From JAFDZW01 sp964404255 (lineage in GTDB: Bacteria > Bacteroidota > Ignavibacteria > Palsa-1295), in assembly GCA_964404255.1 (NCBI GenBank), contig CAYOJJ010000002.1, positions 124,001 to 188,000 on the forward strand: a stretch of DNA of 64,000 nt, read 5' to 3'. Made by a program: the position numbers and the translations under genes. This document shows, piece after piece, positions 34,870 through 43,354 of the stretch; the stretch's first letter is position 1, and every line of letters starts with the position of its first letter. The notes below the pieces were generated by a model, which was given only the letters and a program-made list of their open reading frames with translations, was not told the DNA's origin and did not search any database.

Positions 34870-35184
34870 AAGCTACCATATAGAACATAACTCCGGGACA
34901 AGAACTATTTTCTTTTGGAGGGTGTCCCTTGACTATGCCGCTGCGAATACACCGCCCAACAGACGACATCGGTGGGCGGATGGAATGAAGACTCGATGAC
35001 GGATTACCGGTTATATTTGTTCTTCTCGAAAGTTATCCAGGAGTTAGGCAAGAATAAGCTATTAAAAAAAGCACCCAGGATCTTATAAAATGACCGTTAG
35101 GTTATACGAGGTCGGTTTGGGACTATTGAACCATTTATTCTTGCTCCTTGTGTCTTCTGACTGTTATTCATCAACCTCTGTATT
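34870..35184. other. Gene-free interval
   Basis: I find no gene here. A TATATTTG -7 element on the plus strand lies at 35012-35019, and a small hairpin-forming segment lies near 34955-34980. Neither can be tied to a product. The next gene starts at 35185. Confidence 0.5.
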
Positions 35185-35856
35185 ATGAATAGAGTAGTAA
35201 CGATATGCTGCCTGTTTTGTGCGGCACTGACAATTGGTTGTGTCTCCACGCGAGTTACTTCCGCGATCGATCCTTTACATCGGGATTCTTCTTATAGCCG
35301 TCTGCTGGTTATAGGTAATTATTCTAATTTGGAATTGGTAAAAATTTCCGAGCAAAAAATGGTCGAGGTACTTAACGATAAAGGAGTATTTGCTGTCTCC
35401 AATTATGACATTTTACCCCCATTGCGGGCCTACACAGAGGCGGAAAAACAGCAGGCTTATGCACGATATCATTTCGACGCGTACATCACGATCAGCCCGG
35501 CAGGCGATAGCAGCGAATCATATTATACTCCCGGAATGACAACCACCAGCGCAGATGTAAGCCATCGTCATGATGGTTTTACGGGTACGACCACCACCTC
35601 GGCTTCGGCCTCAACTTCTACAATACCCGGGCAATACAAGAAGACCAGTTATTATGATACACGTATAGAATTATATGCTATGGGAGCGAATAGTATAATT
35701 TGCCGTTGCGATGCCAATACCTCACAGGATTCTTCTCCCGGCGCGGAGCGGTTTTCCGGTACCGGATCGCGAATGTCTTCCATTTGCTCTAACGTTGCCA
35801 ATGAGCTGGAAAAAAATAAATTATTGAGGAAGAATCCTGACTCAACTAAAAAATAA
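35185..35856 (+). CDS. Lipoprotein (DUF4136/GNA1162-like periplasmic)
   Basis: The 223-residue protein starts with a lipoprotein signal (MNRVVTICCLFCAALTIGCV, Cys19). The mature part begins with VTSAIDPLHRDSSYSRLLVI, and its segments LVKISEQKMVEVLNDKGVFA and ARYHFDAYITISPAGD resemble the alpha/beta lipoproteins that sense or dock at the outer membrane (DUF4136, GNA1162 type). A Ser/Thr-rich low-complexity region (TGTTTTSASASTSTIPG) interrupts the domain before a last strand-helix pair. The family assignment is tentative. An outer-membrane-type protein gene follows on the same strand. Confidence 0.7.
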   Translation: MNRVVTICCLFCAALTIGCVSTRVTSAIDPLHRDSSYSRLLVIGNYSNLELVKISEQKMVEVLNDKGVFAVSNYDILPPLRAYTEAEKQQAYARYHFDAYITISPAGDSSESYYTPGMTTTSADVSHRHDGFTGTTTTSASASTSTIPGQYKKTSYYDTRIELYAMGANSIICRCDANTSQDSSPGAERFSGTGSRMSSICSNVANELEKNKLLRKNPDSTKK

Positions 35857-35948
35857 TTAGGGCTAATCACCAATTTGATGGTTTCTTTGTAGGAACCTAA
35901 GGAAGTGCCAGAACCTGTTATTAATTTGTACACATTATCCATTGAATC

Positions 35949-36530
35949 ATGTACAAACATATAATGGTACTCCTTTTGGTTTATGCAGGCGCGTGTATTA
36001 TAACGCCAGTTGTCGGTATTGCTCAATTACAGGAAAATTCTCCCCAAAAACATCCCACTCTTTACTGGTTGAGTATAGGAATAGGTGGAGCAAGCATTCC
36101 CGAGGTTCAGACCTTGGAGGGTAACGTGCTATTTCGAGCTGTCGCTGCCTGGGATAATTCGAGCCTGAGTGCGGAAGTCCAATCTACTTTTAACGGATTA
36201 CAAATTAACCCGCTTTCTTCCTGGTCTGAGGTAGGGGCAACCATGTTCAGCCTGATGTATGGAAGGCAGTTGTGGCATCCTATGGAACAAGGAACCTGGA
36301 TGCTCAGAGCTGCGGTCGGCCCTGCCTATATCGATCACACCGTTTCCGAGCATTCACTATTTGTTAATGAGATCGTAACAGAGCGAAAACAATTTGGATT
36401 GGCAGTTGAACTTGAAGGATTGATTTATCCTAAGATAATGGGAGTCGGACTTTCTTCCCATCTATATGTAACTCCGCATATGGTCATCGCTACGATGACA
36501 TTAAATGTTTCTCTCGGGAAGTTCGAGTAG
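35949..36530 (+). CDS. Outer-membrane beta-barrel-like protein
   Basis: The 193-residue product has a signal peptide (MYKHIMVLLLVYAGACIITP, cleaved near GIAQ). The mature region alternates hydrophobic residues with aromatic girdles, such as LYWLSIGIGGASIP, LFRAVAAWDNSSLSAEVQST and WMLRAAVGPAYIDH. It ends in MTLNVSLGKFE, with an aromatic near the C-terminus as in small barrels. This fits an eight-stranded outer-membrane protein of the OmpA/OprF-like size, but no family can be named. The gene ends four bases from the converging YARHG gene. Confidence 0.7.
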   Translation: MYKHIMVLLLVYAGACIITPVVGIAQLQENSPQKHPTLYWLSIGIGGASIPEVQTLEGNVLFRAVAAWDNSSLSAEVQSTFNGLQINPLSSWSEVGATMFSLMYGRQLWHPMEQGTWMLRAAVGPAYIDHTVSEHSLFVNEIVTERKQFGLAVELEGLIYPKIMGVGLSSHLYVTPHMVIATMTLNVSLGKFE

Positions 36531-36533
36531 AGC

Positions 36534-37676
36534 TTATTTTTTCCTCCGTCTTATTTCCGTATCCACAGCGGCAATGAGTTTGGCTTCTTCCGGATCGAGC
36601 AGTTTTATATCTGGCAGGCGGTCTTTGTAGGGATAATACCAATTAAATTGAGAATAATAATTTGTCAGCTTTTCATTTTTAAATGAGCAGTCATGGAAAG
36701 CGAAGGGGAGATTGCGTAAGTATAATAATTCGCTATCATGCAGCAATGGCAATTGATCTTCATCGGTATAGATTTCTCTTAGGTCCATGCCCCAGGGCTG
36801 GTAGATCGTATCCAAACGAGCTAAAAGTGTTGGGTTCTCTTGCTTAAACCACCGAGAGACCCAATAGCTAAGATTATATTGCCGTGGGCTTGCTGTCCAA
36901 AAATCATAATCAGGTCTGAAATGCATTAAGTGGCAGGAGATAGTACCTGAATGCATTTTTACAAAATGAATAGCAGGGAAGGTACTGCTATCATACCTAT
37001 CGGGATTTTCGAATGCCCGCGATAGTATTCCATCACCTTGAATTTGCCAGGGAATATCCGATCCATTCTTCCAGAATGTCTGTGGGAGATAAAAATAAGC
37101 GTCCGGACCTAAGTCGAGCGTGAGTGTAAAATCTTCCATCTCTCCGTTTGCCCAGGAAGTACCGGTCATTAATTTGTAAGCATACTCTGCATCGTTTGTT
37201 TGGCCGAGCCCTGCCCGAAAGCGATAAAAGTGATGAATGGTATTAAGTCCAGGTTTGAAGGTGGCTGAGAAATAATAGATAAAATCTCCGGTATCTACTA
37301 CTGCGGCCATCTTCTTGCCTCGCTTAAAACCCGTTTGTTCAAACCGTGATAAGGTGTAATGAAGAACCGAATCATTCATTGTGACAGAAAAATCTTTCAC
37401 GTATGGCATTGCAAAAGAATCGATCGTCATTTCTGTATTCGGGACGACGAAACCAACGGTCTCCTTTCGGGTCTGCTTCGGATTATCGAATTCAAAATAG
37501 ACATCGACATCCATGTAATTCTTATTCTTCTTAAGCTTCAATACCTCTTTCTTCAAGGCAATAGAAGATTCATGCAGCGGCACCAGTGTATTACCGGAAG
37601 CAAAAAAGACACCATCATCGGCGAACAGCAGGGAAGGGGCAAGGAGTAGTAGGATGATGGAAAAGAAGAGCTTCAT
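36534..37676 (-). CDS. Secreted protein with C-terminal YARHG domain
   Basis: The 380-residue protein has a signal peptide ending LLFA-DD. It begins GVFFASGNTLVPLHESSIAL followed by KKEVLKLKKNKNYMDVDVYF, an N-terminal domain typical of periplasmic proteins with a leading beta-sandwich. The last 90 residues (LLHDSELLYLRNLPFAFHDC, later FNWYYPYKDRL and LDPEEAKLIAAVDTEIRRR) match the extracellular YARHG domain (LRNeiYArHG...F...W..P). In this copy the eponymous YARHG reads FAFHD. YARHG is of unknown function and is often linked to peptidases or sensing. The gene is single, next to a palindromic element upstream. Confidence 0.8.
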   Translation of the reverse strand: MKLFFSIILLLLAPSLLFADDGVFFASGNTLVPLHESSIALKKEVLKLKKNKNYMDVDVYFEFDNPKQTRKETVGFVVPNTEMTIDSFAMPYVKDFSVTMNDSVLHYTLSRFEQTGFKRGKKMAAVVDTGDFIYYFSATFKPGLNTIHHFYRFRAGLGQTNDAEYAYKLMTGTSWANGEMEDFTLTLDLGPDAYFYLPQTFWKNGSDIPWQIQGDGILSRAFENPDRYDSSTFPAIHFVKMHSGTISCHLMHFRPDYDFWTASPRQYNLSYWVSRWFKQENPTLLARLDTIYQPWGMDLREIYTDEDQLPLLHDSELLYLRNLPFAFHDCSFKNEKLTNYYSQFNWYYPYKDRLPDIKLLDPEEAKLIAAVDTEIRRRKK

Positions 37677-37732
37677 GAAAGTTTATAATGTTTTCTGATA
37701 ACAGATTTTGGGAGATTTGATTGCATAACCAC

Positions 37733-37781
37733 GCCCACCATTGAAATGGTGGGCTATTATGTTGCCGTGCTTCGCACTCGG
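37733..37781. repeat. REP-like palindrome pair
   Basis: GCCCACCATTGAAATGGTGGGC (37733-37754) forms a hairpin with a GAA loop. It is followed by a second small hairpin GCCGTGC...GCACTCGG (37764-37781). This double-hairpin form with CTATTAT between is typical of repeats mobilised by RAYT (REP-associated) transposases in Bacteroidota/Chlorobi. No RAYT gene is in the window. Confidence 0.65.
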
Positions 37782-37822
37782 AAAGTTCTTTTTCTAATTA
37801 TACCACATTGTTGAATATATAC

Positions 37823-38254
37823 TCATTTCCCGGATTGTGCCATGTCTCCAAATGTGATCCAGTTGTTGTCCATGGATTCTTCAATATCGCTGATTTTTTT
37901 GCTGGCATCCTTATCAGTTAAATCTTCATATTCCATTGCTAAAAAAATGGTCATCAGCTTTTTGTTTTTTCTCCAATGCCATGCTGATTTTACTTCAAAT
38001 TTAAATACATAATTTAAAAGTAAAAAACAACTTGGAAGTGCAGCAATTAAAGAAATGATGTCTTTTGATAGTCCCTCTATATGGACACACAATGATGCTG
38101 CAATACTAGATAGCACACTTAATGAAGCTACTATATAGGCGGCATAATAATTTCTACGAGCATGTTTTTTTGAATTTTTTGCCGCATTAAAGACTCTTTG
38201 TTTGAAAGAGATTGGTTCATTTGTGACCCCTTTTTTCGAACATAAGTTCAACAT
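37823..38254 (-). CDS. SLATT-like two-transmembrane protein
   Basis: From the ATG at 38254 the product has 143 residues. A basic amphipathic helix (RVFNAAKNSKKHARRNYYAA) leads into two closely spaced membrane helices (YIVASLSVLSSIAASLCVHI and DIISLIAALPSCFLLLNYVF). These are followed by a long charged helix (KSAWHWRKNKKLMTIFLAME) and an acidic tail. This R..A..HaR-2TM-long helix layout is the pattern of SLATT domains, proposed pore-forming effectors associated with SMODS/SLOG nucleotide systems. The match is by eye only. It is AT-rich and lies just downstream of groEL in the same direction, with its own promoter. No nucleotide cyclase or sensor gene is beside it. Confidence 0.6.
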   Translation of the reverse strand: MLNLCSKKGVTNEPISFKQRVFNAAKNSKKHARRNYYAAYIVASLSVLSSIAASLCVHIEGLSKDIISLIAALPSCFLLLNYVFKFEVKSAWHWRKNKKLMTIFLAMEYEDLTDKDASKKISDIEESMDNNWITFGDMAQSGK

Positions 38255-38281
38255 GATGGTAATGACAATTTGTAAAGTATT

Positions 38282-38312
38282 CAAATATACAAACAAAAAA
38301 GCCAGCCCCAAA
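38282..38312 (-). promoter_or_regulatory. Bacteroidota-type promoter (TTTG-N19-TATATTTG) of the SLATT-like gene
   Basis: On the minus strand TTTG (38312-38309) is followed after 19 bases by TATATTTG (38289-38282), a full match. The -33 TTTG is the loop of the groEL terminator. The start codon lies 28 bases after the -7 element. Confidence 0.65.
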
Positions 38313-38325
38313 GGGCTGGCTTTTT
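38296..38325 (-). terminator. groESL terminator
   Basis: AAAAAGCCAGCCC pairs with GGGCTGGCTTTTT around a four-base loop, 21 bases after the groEL stop. The T-run continues in minus orientation. Confidence 0.88.
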
Positions 38326-38345
38326 GCTTTTGTGTGAAAGCGATA

Positions 38346-39986
38346 TTAATACATATCACCCATGCCACCGCCCGGCATCGGGGGGGCTGGCGGAGCTGGC
38401 TCTTTCTTCTCGACGATCGTTGCTTCGGTCGTGAGTAAGAGGCTGGCGACGCTGGCTGCATTTTGCAGTGCGCTGCGGGTTACTTTCGTCGGGTCGATAA
38501 CGCCCGATTTGAGTAAGTCTTCATAGACTTCTGTTGCAGCGTTGAAGCCGTAACCTTCTTTGTTGTTCTTCACCTCATTGACAACGACCGAACCTTCGAG
38601 GCCGGCATTGGCAACGATCTGGCGAAGCGGCTCTTCGAGAGCACGCTTGATGATCTCGACACCGGTCTTAACGTCCTCGTTATCGAGCTTCTTGCTGAAT
38701 GCGCCATTGAGGCTGCCAAGCGAGCGGATAAGAGCGACACCGCCGCCGGGGACGATACCTTCTTCAACGGCTGCGCGCGTTGCATGCAGAGCATCTTCCA
38801 CGCGAGCTTTCTTTTCCTTCATCTCGACTTCGGTAGCAGCGCCGATCTTGATAACGGCAACACCACCGGCGAGCTTAGCAAGACGCTCCTGAAGCTTCTC
38901 TTTGTCGTAATCGCTGGTCGTCTTTTCGACCTGCGATTTGATCTCGTTAATGCGGCGCTTGATATCCTCTTTTTCGCCAGAGCCTTCGACGATCGTGGTG
39001 TTGTCTTTGTCAATGGCAATGCGGCTGGCCGTACCGAGGTAGCTAAGCGTAGCGTTCTCGAGCTTAAAGCCTTTCTCTTCGCTGATAACCGTACCACCGG
39101 TAAGGACAGCGATATCTTCGAGCATTGCCTTGCGGCGATCGCCAAAGCCCGGAGCCTTTACGGCTGCGATCTTAAGCGTACCACGGAGCTTATTGACAAC
39201 GAGCGTTGCAAGTGCTTCGCCTTCGATGTCTTCGGCAATGATAAGCATCTGGCGGCCCTGCTGAGCAACCTTCTCGAGCACTGGAAGGAGGTCCTTCATG
39301 GTGCTGATCTTCTTATCGTGGATAAGAATGTACGGGTTCTCGAGGATGGCTTCCATCGTATCCGGATCGGTTACGAAGTACGGAGAGAGGTACCCGCGGT
39401 CGAACTGCATACCTTCGACAACGCTGAGTTCGGTCTCGATACCCTTGGCTTCTTCAACGGTGATAACGCCATCTTTACCGACCTTCTCCATTGCTTCTGC
39501 AATGAGTTCGCCGATCGAGGGGTCGTTGTTAGCGCTGATAGAACCGACCTGAGCGATCTCTTTCTTGCCGCTGATCGGACGCGAAAGCTTCTTAAGCTCT
39601 TCGATGACGCTTGTAACGGCGAGGTCGATACCGCGCTTGAGATCCATCGGGTTTGCACCGGCGGTAACGTTGCGAAGACCTTCGCGAACGATAGCCTGGG
39701 CAAGAACGGTAGCGGTAGTGGTACCGTCACCGGCGACATCGGAGGTCTTCGAAGCAACTTCGCGAACCATCTGAGCGCCCATATTCTCGATCGGATCTTC
39801 GAGTTCGATCTCTTTAGCAACGGTTACACCGTCTTTGGTGACGTTCGGGGCACCGAATTTCTTATCGATAACGACATTGCGGCCTTTCGGTCCGAGCGTT
39901 ACCTTTACAGCATCGGCAAGCTGATCGACGCCGCGCTTCAATTTGGCACGGGCATCGACATCAAACGTAATAACTTTTGCAGCCAT
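38346..39986 (-). CDS. groL: Chaperonin GroEL
   Basis: The 546-residue chaperonin starts MAAKVITFDVDARAKLKRGV and contains the ATP-site segments LGPKGRNVVIDKKFG and GDGTTTATVLAQAIV. The class signature AAVEEGIVPGGGVALIRS lies near residue 405. The Gly/Met-rich C-terminal tail GGGMGDMY is present, with a Pro/Ala-rich stretch (EPAPPAPPMPGGGMGD) before it. With GroES it forms the folding chamber for newly made or stressed proteins. It follows groES by 29 bases and shares the CIRCE-controlled promoter. Length and motifs are normal. Confidence 0.99.
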   Translation of the reverse strand: MAAKVITFDVDARAKLKRGVDQLADAVKVTLGPKGRNVVIDKKFGAPNVTKDGVTVAKEIELEDPIENMGAQMVREVASKTSDVAGDGTTTATVLAQAIVREGLRNVTAGANPMDLKRGIDLAVTSVIEELKKLSRPISGKKEIAQVGSISANNDPSIGELIAEAMEKVGKDGVITVEEAKGIETELSVVEGMQFDRGYLSPYFVTDPDTMEAILENPYILIHDKKISTMKDLLPVLEKVAQQGRQMLIIAEDIEGEALATLVVNKLRGTLKIAAVKAPGFGDRRKAMLEDIAVLTGGTVISEEKGFKLENATLSYLGTASRIAIDKDNTTIVEGSGEKEDIKRRINEIKSQVEKTTSDYDKEKLQERLAKLAGGVAVIKIGAATEVEMKEKKARVEDALHATRAAVEEGIVPGGGVALIRSLGSLNGAFSKKLDNEDVKTGVEIIKRALEEPLRQIVANAGLEGSVVVNEVKNNKEGYGFNAATEVYEDLLKSGVIDPTKVTRSALQNAASVASLLLTTEATIVEKKEPAPPAPPMPGGGMGDMY

Positions 39987-40015
39987 GATTATTGTCTATT
40001 AAAATTGGTGATAGG

Positions 40016-40321
40016 TTACTTCTTTGCTTTACCGTTACCGACGACGGCGAACACATCGGATTCGCGCATGATCAGCAGGTCTTCGCCATCGACAGCGATC
40101 TCGGTACCGCTGTATTTGCCGTAGAGTACGGTATCACCCGTTTTAACGGCCATCGGGACGAGTTTCCCGGCTTCGTCATACTTTCCGGCGCCAACGGCGA
40201 CTACTTCGCCCTGTTGGGGCTTTTCCTTAGCAGTATCGGGTAAAATGATACCGCCTTTGGTCACTTCCTCCGGAGCAGCCGGACGAACGATCAAGCGATC
40301 ATGTAAGGGGGTCAAGTTCAT
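40016..40321 (-). CDS. groS: Co-chaperonin GroES
   Basis: The 101-residue protein begins MNLTPLHDRLIVRPAAPEEV and has the mobile-loop segment VTKGGIILPDTAKEKPQQGE that contacts GroEL. The beta-barrel parts VVAVGAGKYDEAGKLVPM, VKTGDTVLYGKYSGTEI and LLIMRESDVFAVV are also present. It is the promoter-proximal gene of the groESL operon, with a CIRCE operator 74 bases upstream. Confidence 0.98.
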   Translation of the reverse strand: MNLTPLHDRLIVRPAAPEEVTKGGIILPDTAKEKPQQGEVVAVGAGKYDEAGKLVPMAVKTGDTVLYGKYSGTEIAVDGEDLLIMRESDVFAVVGNGKAKK

Positions 40322-40394
40322 AACTTATTGAAAAATAAATATTTAAAGTATATAAAAAATTATAGGAATTATTCTTTCTTTAGAATAATTTATC

Positions 40395-40421
40395 TCAGCA
40401 CTCACGGAATGCGAGTGCTAA
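40395..40421. promoter_or_regulatory. CIRCE operator of groESL (HrcA site)
   Basis: TCAGCACTC, nine bases, then GAGTGCTAA matches the CIRCE inverted repeat TTAGCACTC-N9-GAGTGCTAA at all but one base. Its position upstream of groES implies heat-shock control by HrcA, whose gene is not in this window. It also sits 45 bases upstream of the divergent gene at 40466. Confidence 0.92.
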
Positions 40422-40465
40422 ACATTAGGCTGGATTACGGAGTTTCAATTAATAGGTTACTGAAA

Positions 40466-41542
40466 ATGGCAACACGGCAATTAAATACTTTAATACAATC
40501 AGTTGAAGATTGGGTAACGGAATTTGAAAATCGATTCCACGGTCTTTTCAATCTCTATTCCCCTACCACTTTTGACAGTAGCGAACTTATTCTATTTCAA
40601 GATATTAGTAAGGAATTTACAGTTGCATCTATAAAACATCCCTCGGTAATTTCAGTATTTAAAGATTTCGGTAACACACTTTTTCAAATATATAAAGATT
40701 TTGAAACTAGTAGAAATCTCAAGTTAAACAAGCAAAGGCTATATTTTTATAGAGCTATATGTTCTATTCATGCTAATGATGAACTGAATGCAGTAGTATT
40801 TTGGGATTTAGCATTGAGCGAAGCGAGGCGTGTGTCTGGCAAAGCACCAAAATTTAAGAAAGTAGCAAATGAGTTTGTGAAAATGGGAGGAAGCTTTTCA
40901 AGTCTTTATAAGTCACCCAAAAGTATTATTGTAGGCACTAACTCGGTAAAAAAAATTTCTAAGCACTATAGTATTAGTTTTGATCTTGATGAATTATTAG
41001 ACGGGTTAACAGGAAGCGATCAAATTATGGCAGTTTTGCTGGCAATAAGATTTAATAAAATAGAACGTTGGTTGAGTACTTCGATTAATAACTTACCTCA
41101 AGATATTCACTCAATTCGAACCTATGGTCAAGAGCTTATTAATGGTCTTGCGCTTCTTTGTGAATCTAGCCTTAAATCAAGAGTTGGAGTGACAGGTGAT
41201 ACTTTTGGTGCGATTTTAAATCGGAATGTCTCATCTCTAGATATGAAACTTTCTAGGATAATTGGTGTGGCTGGCAATTCGCCGACAGGGCTGTTTGCAC
41301 AATATAGAGGGAGAACCAATTTTTCAAATAGTTTTAAGAGAGTTTTTGGAAGAATTGAGCGAGGTAAAATAAAATCTAAATATGCGACAGCGCTTCTTAT
41401 CTATATGAGCTATTTAATTCGTAATCATTCATTGCATAAGTATACGAAAAATTCTCCATACTATAAGGACCCTGTCATGATGCGTGATGTTATAGGGCTT
41501 CTTTTTGTAAGTCTATATATTATATCAAAATATCCCAAATAA
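40466..41542 (+). CDS. Hypothetical alpha-helical protein with a HEPN-like Rx4H motif
   Basis: The first convincing start is the ATG at 40466 (MATRQLNTLIQSVEDWVTEF, 358 residues); upstream in-frame codons run through the CIRCE site and are unlikely to be translated. The protein is helical and lysine-rich, with no signal peptide. Near the C-terminus the segment IYMSYLIRNHSLHKYTKNSP contains R-x4-H (RNHSLH), the active-site form of HEPN RNases and toxins, in a helix followed by another helix, as in HEPN folds. The rest is unrecognised. The AT-rich composition and the converging DUF4145 gene suggest an acquired defence-type cassette. Confidence 0.65.
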   Translation: MATRQLNTLIQSVEDWVTEFENRFHGLFNLYSPTTFDSSELILFQDISKEFTVASIKHPSVISVFKDFGNTLFQIYKDFETSRNLKLNKQRLYFYRAICSIHANDELNAVVFWDLALSEARRVSGKAPKFKKVANEFVKMGGSFSSLYKSPKSIIVGTNSVKKISKHYSISFDLDELLDGLTGSDQIMAVLLAIRFNKIERWLSTSINNLPQDIHSIRTYGQELINGLALLCESSLKSRVGVTGDTFGAILNRNVSSLDMKLSRIIGVAGNSPTGLFAQYRGRTNFSNSFKRVFGRIERGKIKSKYATALLIYMSYLIRNHSLHKYTKNSPYYKDPVMMRDVIGLLFVSLYIISKYPK

Positions 41543-41627
41543 ACTTTATTATACAAGCCCTCACAATATCCTATGAAGTAAAATTTTCACTAAATTCTAG
41601 TCTTGTTACTTATTATATTAATATTAA

Positions 41628-42317
41628 TTATTTTGCTCGTTTAGGTCTTGATGGAATTTTCTCTTTAACTTTAGTATGATCTCTTTCTATTATTTCAGTT
41701 TGCATTATATTTTCAAGTATTTCCATTACTCTGCCGATAGTATCTTCGTCGGGCTTGAAGCCTCTATGCGTGGCTGCATTTCCTGCGTCTAAAGCCGTAT
41801 CAAGCACTTCTATTTTTCTCTCGGTTACATATCCTTGTTCTCTTAATTTATTTAGTTTATCCTTAAATGTTCCTATGTCACCTACTTTCTCTACAATGAA
41901 TTGATCCAGTAGGGCTCGAATGCCCATTAAAGCAAGCCTAAATAAACCTTCATTGATAGCTTGATAAATTTCTTGAAATTGTTCTAAGTACTCTATTTTG
42001 ATTCTTGCAACCCATTCTGGCATGCTCCTTATTTGCTTGCCTTTAGGAAAAAGAAAAATTGAAACTGGCTTTAGATTTGGGACATGTACTATTTCAAACT
42101 GGAGATTTAATGTGTCACAGCCTAAGCACTTATAAATTCGCCAAATCTCTCCTTGTACTAAATAAGCTTTTTCTGTTTCATTACCCTCTTTGTTCCTAAA
42201 AAAGAACTCGCTTGGTTTAAAGCAACCTTCATTAAATACAGTTCTTTGATTCGTTGAAGTTGAACACCTTGGGCAGTCTCGCTTTAGAATGTCTTTTTCT
42301 TTGTTAATTGTATCCAT
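41628..42317 (-). CDS. DUF4145 (HEPN-type) protein with N-terminal zinc ribbon
   Basis: The 229-residue protein starts with a zinc-ribbon-like region: CPRC at residues 15-18 and CLGC near residue 64. The DUF4145 domain follows at about 115-205. Its marks are LFRLALMGIRALLDQFIVEK, then FKDKLNKLREQGYVTERKIE and the closing ALDAGNAATHRGFKPDEDTI, the GN.AaH motif of the family. DUF4145 is a HEPN-fold domain found alone or fused to restriction-type nucleases. It converges with the HEPN-like gene at 40466, separated by 85 bases. It has AT-rich codon use. Confidence 0.82.
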   Translation of the reverse strand: MDTINKEKDILKRDCPRCSTSTNQRTVFNEGCFKPSEFFFRNKEGNETEKAYLVQGEIWRIYKCLGCDTLNLQFEIVHVPNLKPVSIFLFPKGKQIRSMPEWVARIKIEYLEQFQEIYQAINEGLFRLALMGIRALLDQFIVEKVGDIGTFKDKLNKLREQGYVTERKIEVLDTALDAGNAATHRGFKPDEDTIGRVMEILENIMQTEIIERDHTKVKEKIPSRPKRAK

Positions 42318-42566
42318 TTGTTATATAAGATGAATAGATGTATAAATAATAATTATTATAAATTGATATAAATTCCTTTTGGTTAATTTCAAAGATGGAA
42401 AACTTGGGACATCGTTTATAGGGTTAAGTCACTTATGAGATTAGCTCCCAAGCTTACTAAGGGAGAGAAGTCGGGGGCACATGTGCGATCTATTTATATA
42501 GGTAATGAACCTACTTCTTCTTTATGCCGCGGTAATGAAATAACAATTTGGCTTATCAAAATAGAT

Positions 42567-43277
42567 CTATTTATATAATGCTACTACTAATGAAGCCTCA
42601 GGTGGCCCTTCCCAATACATTCTAATAAGATTGGTAGAAAAAGGATCTAAATATCTTGTAAAGCCGTATTGAAACGTCCTAATATGTTTTTGAAGATTTG
42701 CACCGGAGAGCATGAATATAATACTATCGGTCGTGATAATTGTAGGAGGAATTGAATCAGCTATAATAACTCCGGCATCATTTCGATTGCTAATAAGATC
42801 ATTGTGATATGTTAAAAATGTTTCTTTAATGTTGAAAGTATAAGATAGACTGAGTAGCCCTTTTGAAAATCCATTCGTGCGTATAGATTCATTATGGTCT
42901 ATATCGTAAGGACCATAACCTCCAGCACCAGTGTTAGGCTGGGAGTCTTTACGGATGGAATCGCGAGAAATGCTATCACCTTTCCAGTATATAGTGTTCC
43001 CCTGAGGTCCGGTTTTAAATATTACACCTGAGTATTGAGATGTATCTTTAGGATATTGTTGCGTCACATCATAAGTGCCGCGTAGAGTAATCGAAATCTT
43101 TGAGAACTGATGCAAAATACTTGTATCGATAGTCGTTACCTGGTTCTTTGCATTTTGAGGCTCAGTAGAAGAATTGGAACTGCACCCCACACTATTAATG
43201 GTTACTATAAATAATACAAATAGGCAGAGGATATTACAATGATGCTTCAGTACGGTTATTATACTAGAGAACTTCAT
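42567..43277 (-). CDS. Lipoprotein of unknown function
   Basis: I start at the ATG at 43277 (MKFSSIITVLKHHCNILCLF, 236 residues), which gives a signal ending INSVGC followed by SSNSSTEPQ; the start nine codons upstream is also possible. The mature region has short strands with Ser/Thr/Asp-rich linkers (KISITLRGTYDVTQQYPKDT, GVIFKTGPQGNTIYWKGDSI, KGLLSLSYTFNIKETFLTYH). It ends WEGPPEASLVVALYK. No family is recognised. It lies on the right edge of the AT-rich stretch. The 249-base gap upstream of 42567 holds nothing I can name. Confidence 0.65.
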   Translation of the reverse strand: MKFSSIITVLKHHCNILCLFVLFIVTINSVGCSSNSSTEPQNAKNQVTTIDTSILHQFSKISITLRGTYDVTQQYPKDTSQYSGVIFKTGPQGNTIYWKGDSISRDSIRKDSQPNTGAGGYGPYDIDHNESIRTNGFSKGLLSLSYTFNIKETFLTYHNDLISNRNDAGVIIADSIPPTIITTDSIIFMLSGANLQKHIRTFQYGFTRYLDPFSTNLIRMYWEGPPEASLVVALYK

Positions 43278-43354
43278 AGTGTTGCTTATTTTCCAAAACA
43301 ACACTAAACAGTTTAATTTGTTGCGAAAATAGGAGGCAGGAATTTTACCTATTA

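Noticed and set aside
38255..38461. Longer start for the SLATT-like gene reaching into groEL
   Set aside because: The extra 69 residues would be read through the groEL end and its terminator hairpin, and they are Pro/Arg/Gln-rich without conserved character. A full promoter lies just before the ATG at 38254.
38784..40124. 446-codon open frame antisense to groEL
   Set aside because: It is a shadow of the strongly biased groEL codons on the other strand. Its translation is rich in D, F and R without domain features.
40328..40465. Earlier start of the HEPN-like gene
   Set aside because: The upstream 46 codons would include the CIRCE operator and have no protein-like pattern. The ATG at 40466 is the first credible start.
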